Assembly (NCBI GenBank): GCA_905197955.1
Contig: CAJKAR010000080.1
Span: forward strand, 1-8,430
DNA: 8,430 bases
Direction: 5' to 3'
From: an uncultured Lentisphaeria bacterium
Lineage (GTDB): Bacteria; Verrucomicrobiota; Lentisphaeria; Victivallales; UBA1829
The notes beneath the pieces are model-generated. The model saw only the letters and a program-made list of their open reading frames with translations. It had not been told where the DNA came from and did not search any database. Positions 6,359 through 8,430 of the stretch are shown piece after piece. The position numbers and the translations under genes were made by a program. Numbering within the stretch: the first letter of the stretch is position 1; every line of letters starts with the position of its first letter.

Positions 6359-6727
6359 ATGAAATATTATTCGAAAGAACATGAGTGGGTGAAGCTGGAT
6401 GGCGACGATGCGATTGTCGGCATCACCGGATTTGTCGCAAAGGAACTGGGAGATATCACTTATGTCGAGCTGCCGCGCGAAGGCGCCGACTTCATTGTGG
6501 GAGATTCCATTGGAATTGTGGAGTCCGTAAAGGATTCCGTGGATGTCTACAGTCCGGTCAGCGGAACGGTGATTGCGGTCAACCGGAATCTGGATGACGA
6601 TCCCGGCATCATCAACCGTTCCCCCGAGGAAAAAGGCTGGATCTGCAAACTGGAAAACATCGACTTGGCTGAATTCGACGATCTGATGGAGGAAGCCGAT
6701 TATCTGAAATATCTCAAAACGTTGTAA
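6359..6727 (+). CDS. gcvH: Glycine cleavage system H protein (lipoyl carrier)
   Basis: GcvH carries the aminomethyl group on a lipoyl arm between the P, T and L proteins of the glycine cleavage complex. The protein has 122 residues, normal for the family. It begins MKYYSKEHEWV, continues LGDITYVELP (30-39), and carries the lipoyl-attachment motif ESVKDSVDVYSPVSG with the modified lysine at K58. The C-terminus GWICKLENIDLAEFDDLMEEADYLKYL fits the family. ATG 6359 is chosen because GGAGG (6345-6349) lies nine bases upstream; in-frame ATGs at 6341 and 6350 overlap or abut that site. Neither gcvT, gcvP, lpd nor a lipoate ligase is next to it. In this setting a lipoyl-relay role is an alternative to glycine cleavage. 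A strong terminator follows at 6795. Confidence 0.95.
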   Translation: MKYYSKEHEWVKLDGDDAIVGITGFVAKELGDITYVELPREGADFIVGDSIGIVESVKDSVDVYSPVSGTVIAVNRNLDDDPGIINRSPEEKGWICKLENIDLAEFDDLMEEADYLKYLKTL

Positions 6728-6794
6728 TCCGCATTCTTCCGATTCCATTTTCCGCACCCTTCGCGGTGGATCGTATGATTGTAGAGTTTGTATG

Positions 6795-6823
6795 AGAGCC
6801 GGAAAACATTTCCGGCTCTTTTT
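6795..6823 (+). terminator. Strong intrinsic terminator after gcvH
   Basis: AGAGCCGGAAA (6795-6805) and TTTCCGGCTCT (6809-6819) form a perfect 11-bp stem with loop ACA, followed by a T-rich tract (6819-6827). It ends the gcvH transcript and lies only 22 bases before the next gene, so it also sits where a leader for that gene would be. Confidence 0.9.
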
Positions 6824-6844
6824 CTTTCAAAGGAATGCAAGAAA

Positions 6845-7498
6845 ATGAAAATGGCTGAAATACGAAATTTCGGGATTTGCGGTGCCGCAACAGGCCGGAT
6901 TCTTGCCGAGGAACTTCCGATGGCTCTGGCATTTCAACCGGATTTGTCGATTCTGCTTGCCGGAACGAACAACACCTGCAACTCTCACGCACTGACGGAA
7001 ACGGAGGTCTTTCAAAAGGATTTGCTGGCGATTCTGAACGCTTTGAAGAAGGCGGGATCAAAGTTGATTTTGATGACAATTCCGCCCTTCTGTTCAGAAC
7101 TTCTGTTCGAACGGCATGATCGGAACGCATACGGGGATTTTCCTCCGGAAGAGCGTGTCGCCGCGGCAAACCGGGTGATCGCATCTGTGGCGGAGGAGAC
7201 CGGAGCCGTGCTGATTGATCTGCACTCCGCGTTTCTGCAAAAAGAGCTTTCCGCGGCGGATTCGTATTTGACAAATCCGAACAACAGTCCGTATCGCGAT
7301 GGAGTGCATCCGAATCGCGAGGGGTATGCGCTGACGGCAAAACTAATTCTGGAAGCAATCCGTCGGCATCACCTGCCGTGTTTGCGGATCGCATGTCTTG
7401 GCGACAGCATCACTTACGGACAGTACATGACCGGTGCGGGAACCGCCGATGGCGATGCTTATCCCGGACAGCTCCGTTCTCTGCTGAACAACGAATAA
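6845..7498 (+). CDS. SGNH/GDSL-family hydrolase with circularly permuted block order
   Basis: SGNH hydrolases are serine esterases or acylhydrolases, often acting on acetylated sugars or lipids; the substrate here is unknown. The 217-residue protein holds all four family blocks but rotated. Block II appears as NFGICGAATG (8-17), block III as GTNN (40-43), block V as DGVHPN (152-157, D152 and H155 of the triad), and last block I as CLGDSIT (184-190, nucleophile S188). The normal order is I-II-III-V. The helix that normally follows block I, YPGQLRSLLNNE, ends the protein, and the strand that should come next, AEIRNFG, begins it. A five-residue link (HHLPC) joins the usual C-terminal helix to block I. 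There is no signal peptide. The start at ATG 6845 has AAAGGA ten bases upstream; the frame is open back to 6788, but that part lies in the gcvH terminator. A GTG-start membrane-protein gene follows after 13 bases. Confidence 0.85.
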   Translation: MKMAEIRNFGICGAATGRILAEELPMALAFQPDLSILLAGTNNTCNSHALTETEVFQKDLLAILNALKKAGSKLILMTIPPFCSELLFERHDRNAYGDFPPEERVAAANRVIASVAEETGAVLIDLHSAFLQKELSAADSYLTNPNNSPYRDGVHPNREGYALTAKLILEAIRRHHLPCLRIACLGDSITYGQYMTGAGTADGDAYPGQLRSLLNNE

Positions 7499-7511
7499 AA
7501 GGAGTTTTTTT

Positions 7512-8342
7512 GTGTATATTTTTGTAATTCTTCTGGCTATTCTGACCTCCTGTCTCTGGCTTCTTCCGAAATACCGGCAGAGCTGTGACCGCAATGTAAT
7601 TGCATTGAAGTCTTCCGGTGCGGGATGTCTTGGACTGATTGTGCTCTTGGCTCTTTCCGGAATTCTGGTTGCTCTGCTGCGTCCGCCGGAAATCCTGATT
7701 CTTCTGGTGCTGATTGCATTTCTGTTTGTGCCGATTATTGCACTGCTTTTTTCCTCGTTCATGGCGGTCAAGCTGCATACCTGGCAGAAGGGGACTGGAA
7801 AGGCGCCTGCTGTCCGGGCCGCTCTCTACTTCCTCTGTTTCACGCTGATCGGAATTCTGATCTGGAGTACGGGAACCTATCTGAAAATGCGGGAATTCCA
7901 GGAACGGTGGCGGATGGTTTGTGCCGGACGGATGGAAGGTGTTTCATCCATTTCTCTGGAACAGCGGCTTCTGCATCCGGTGTTCTGGAAATTTGCCGCA
8001 CAGGTGGTGATCGTCTCTCCGGATGGAGGGCGCAAGACGCTTCCTTTGCCGGAGGCGTTCAACGGCACTCAACTGGTGAATCTCTATGAACTGCCTGCGG
8101 TAAAAGGGAGTTCGCCGAGCCTGATCCTGTTTGCAGATGCCTTCCGTATTGCCGCCGTGGATCCGGTTGCGATGCGTGTCCATACTGTCCGGCGGGAGAA
8201 GAATGCCGTATTCCTCGATGAAAAAGAGATTACCGCATGGAATCTCTTCAAACGGGCAAAATATCTCGGTGCGATGCGCGGCAACAAATTCGTTCCGCCG
8301 GAAATGAGCCGTGAAACTCCGCTGAAGAGCATGTACGAATAA
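7512..8342 (+). CDS. Predicted membrane protein of unknown function
   Basis: I do not recognise the family. The 276-residue product has four likely membrane helices, about 2-18, 37-56, 60-84 and 101-121, then a soluble C-terminal domain of about 150 residues with no cysteine motif or catalytic signature that I can name. Helices 2 and 3 are separated only by RPPE, so they form a tight hairpin. The start is GTG 7512, with AAAAGGAG (7497-7504) seven bases before it. It lies 13 bases behind the permuted SGNH gene and is probably co-transcribed with it, which hints at a joint role in envelope or lipid chemistry but does not show one. The product ends MYE at a TAA, and hairpins follow. Confidence 0.8.
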   Translation: MYIFVILLAILTSCLWLLPKYRQSCDRNVIALKSSGAGCLGLIVLLALSGILVALLRPPEILILLVLIAFLFVPIIALLFSSFMAVKLHTWQKGTGKAPAVRAALYFLCFTLIGILIWSTGTYLKMREFQERWRMVCAGRMEGVSSISLEQRLLHPVFWKFAAQVVIVSPDGGRKTLPLPEAFNGTQLVNLYELPAVKGSSPSLILFADAFRIAAVDPVAMRVHTVRREKNAVFLDEKEITAWNLFKRAKYLGAMRGNKFVPPEMSRETPLKSMYE

Positions 8343-8350
8343 ATATATAA

Positions 8351-8370
8351 GCCTTTGCAGACGCAAAGGC
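8351..8370. other. Perfect 8-bp hairpin downstream of the membrane-protein gene
   Basis: GCCTTTGC (8351-8358) and GCAAAGGC (8363-8370) form a perfect stem with loop AGAC, nine bases after the stop codon. On the plus strand no T-tract follows. On the minus strand it is followed by TTATATATTTATT, so it could be a weak terminator for a gene coming from the right, or an mRNA 3'-end stabiliser. Confidence 0.5.
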
Positions 8371-8388
8371 GGTCTAAAAGTTTAGGGA

Positions 8389-8411
8389 AAGAGGAGAGCG
8401 CGAGAGGAGAA
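8389..8411. repeat. 23-base purine-rich mirror repeat
   Basis: The 23 bases read the same forwards and backwards on one strand around G8400: each half is an A/G run of ten bases meeting at CGC. Mirror repeats of this kind with nearly all purines can in principle form triplex DNA. The perfect symmetry stops at 8388/8412. Confidence 0.6.
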
Positions 8412-8414
8412 GAA

Positions 8415-8430
8415 CCGCTTTTCAAAGCGG
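8415..8430 (+). other. Hairpin at the window edge, possible terminator
   Basis: CCGCTTT (8415-8421) and AAAGCGG (8424-8430) are perfect inverted repeats; in RNA a 6-bp stem with loop TTCA is most likely. Whether a T-tract follows lies beyond the window, so terminator function cannot be judged. Confidence 0.45.

Noticed and set aside
6788..6844. Longer N-terminus for the SGNH hydrolase
   Set aside because: The ATG at 6788 is immediately before and reads through the terminator stem, with no ribosome-binding site. ATG 6845 has AAAGGA upstream.
8343..8430. tRNA gene in the terminal spacer
   Set aside because: The 8-bp stem at 8351-8370 is a simple hairpin. No T-arm GTTC-type sequence, anticodon arm or cloverleaf can be drawn.

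Overview
The window reads as bacterial chromosome from a Gram-negative-type, probably anaerobic organism. Supporting points are a secreted or lipid-anchored-type signal peptide on the first gene, a bis-[4Fe-4S] aldo/keto reductase, compact gene packing, and TTG and GTG starts behind strong Shine-Dalgarno sites. The gene content would fit a gut member of the PVC group such as Lentisphaerota, but that is a weak guess with no marker gene to settle it. Most of the window is about 55% G+C by line counts. The first protein gene is far more A+T-rich.

Layout. Positions 1-46 look like the 3' end of a 5S rRNA, followed by hairpins including an intrinsic terminator at 72-109, so an rRNA operon ends here. 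A clear promoter (114-141) then drives an AT-rich gene for an exported protein of unknown function (187-839), which is broken by a one-base frameshift near 685-687. Convergent to it lies an aldo/keto reductase with two C-terminal 4Fe-4S motifs (902-2038, minus strand), with a near-consensus promoter at 2092-2120. Divergent from that is mnmG (2242-4125, TTG start). It overlaps an orphan OppC/DppC-type ABC permease (4118-5074), followed closely by azlC and azlD (5100-6157, ATGA overlap), a branched-chain amino-acid exporter pair. A 200-base spacer with several stem-loops and a perfect 12-bp palindrome precedes gcvH (6359-6727), which ends in a strong intrinsic terminator (6795-6823).

The most unusual item follows. 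The gene at 6845-7498 encodes a single-domain SGNH/GDSL hydrolase whose sequence blocks are in circularly permuted order. Blocks II, III and V (NFG..G, GTNN, DGVHPN) come first, and block I with the catalytic serine (GDSIT) sits at the C-terminus. The C-terminal end (YPGQLRSLLNNE) would join directly onto the N-terminal start (AEIRNFGICG) in a normal SGNH protein, so one full domain is present in rotated order. It is followed 13 bases later by an unrecognised four-helix membrane protein (7512-8342), probably in the same transcript. The window ends in two perfect hairpins flanking a purine-rich mirror repeat.

Functional links: mnmG through azlD have the spacing of one transcription unit, joining tRNA wobble-uridine modification with peptide and amino-acid transport. 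gcvH (glycine cleavage, lipoyl carrier) stands apart from any gcvT or gcvP. The SGNH hydrolase and the membrane protein form a separate small unit.
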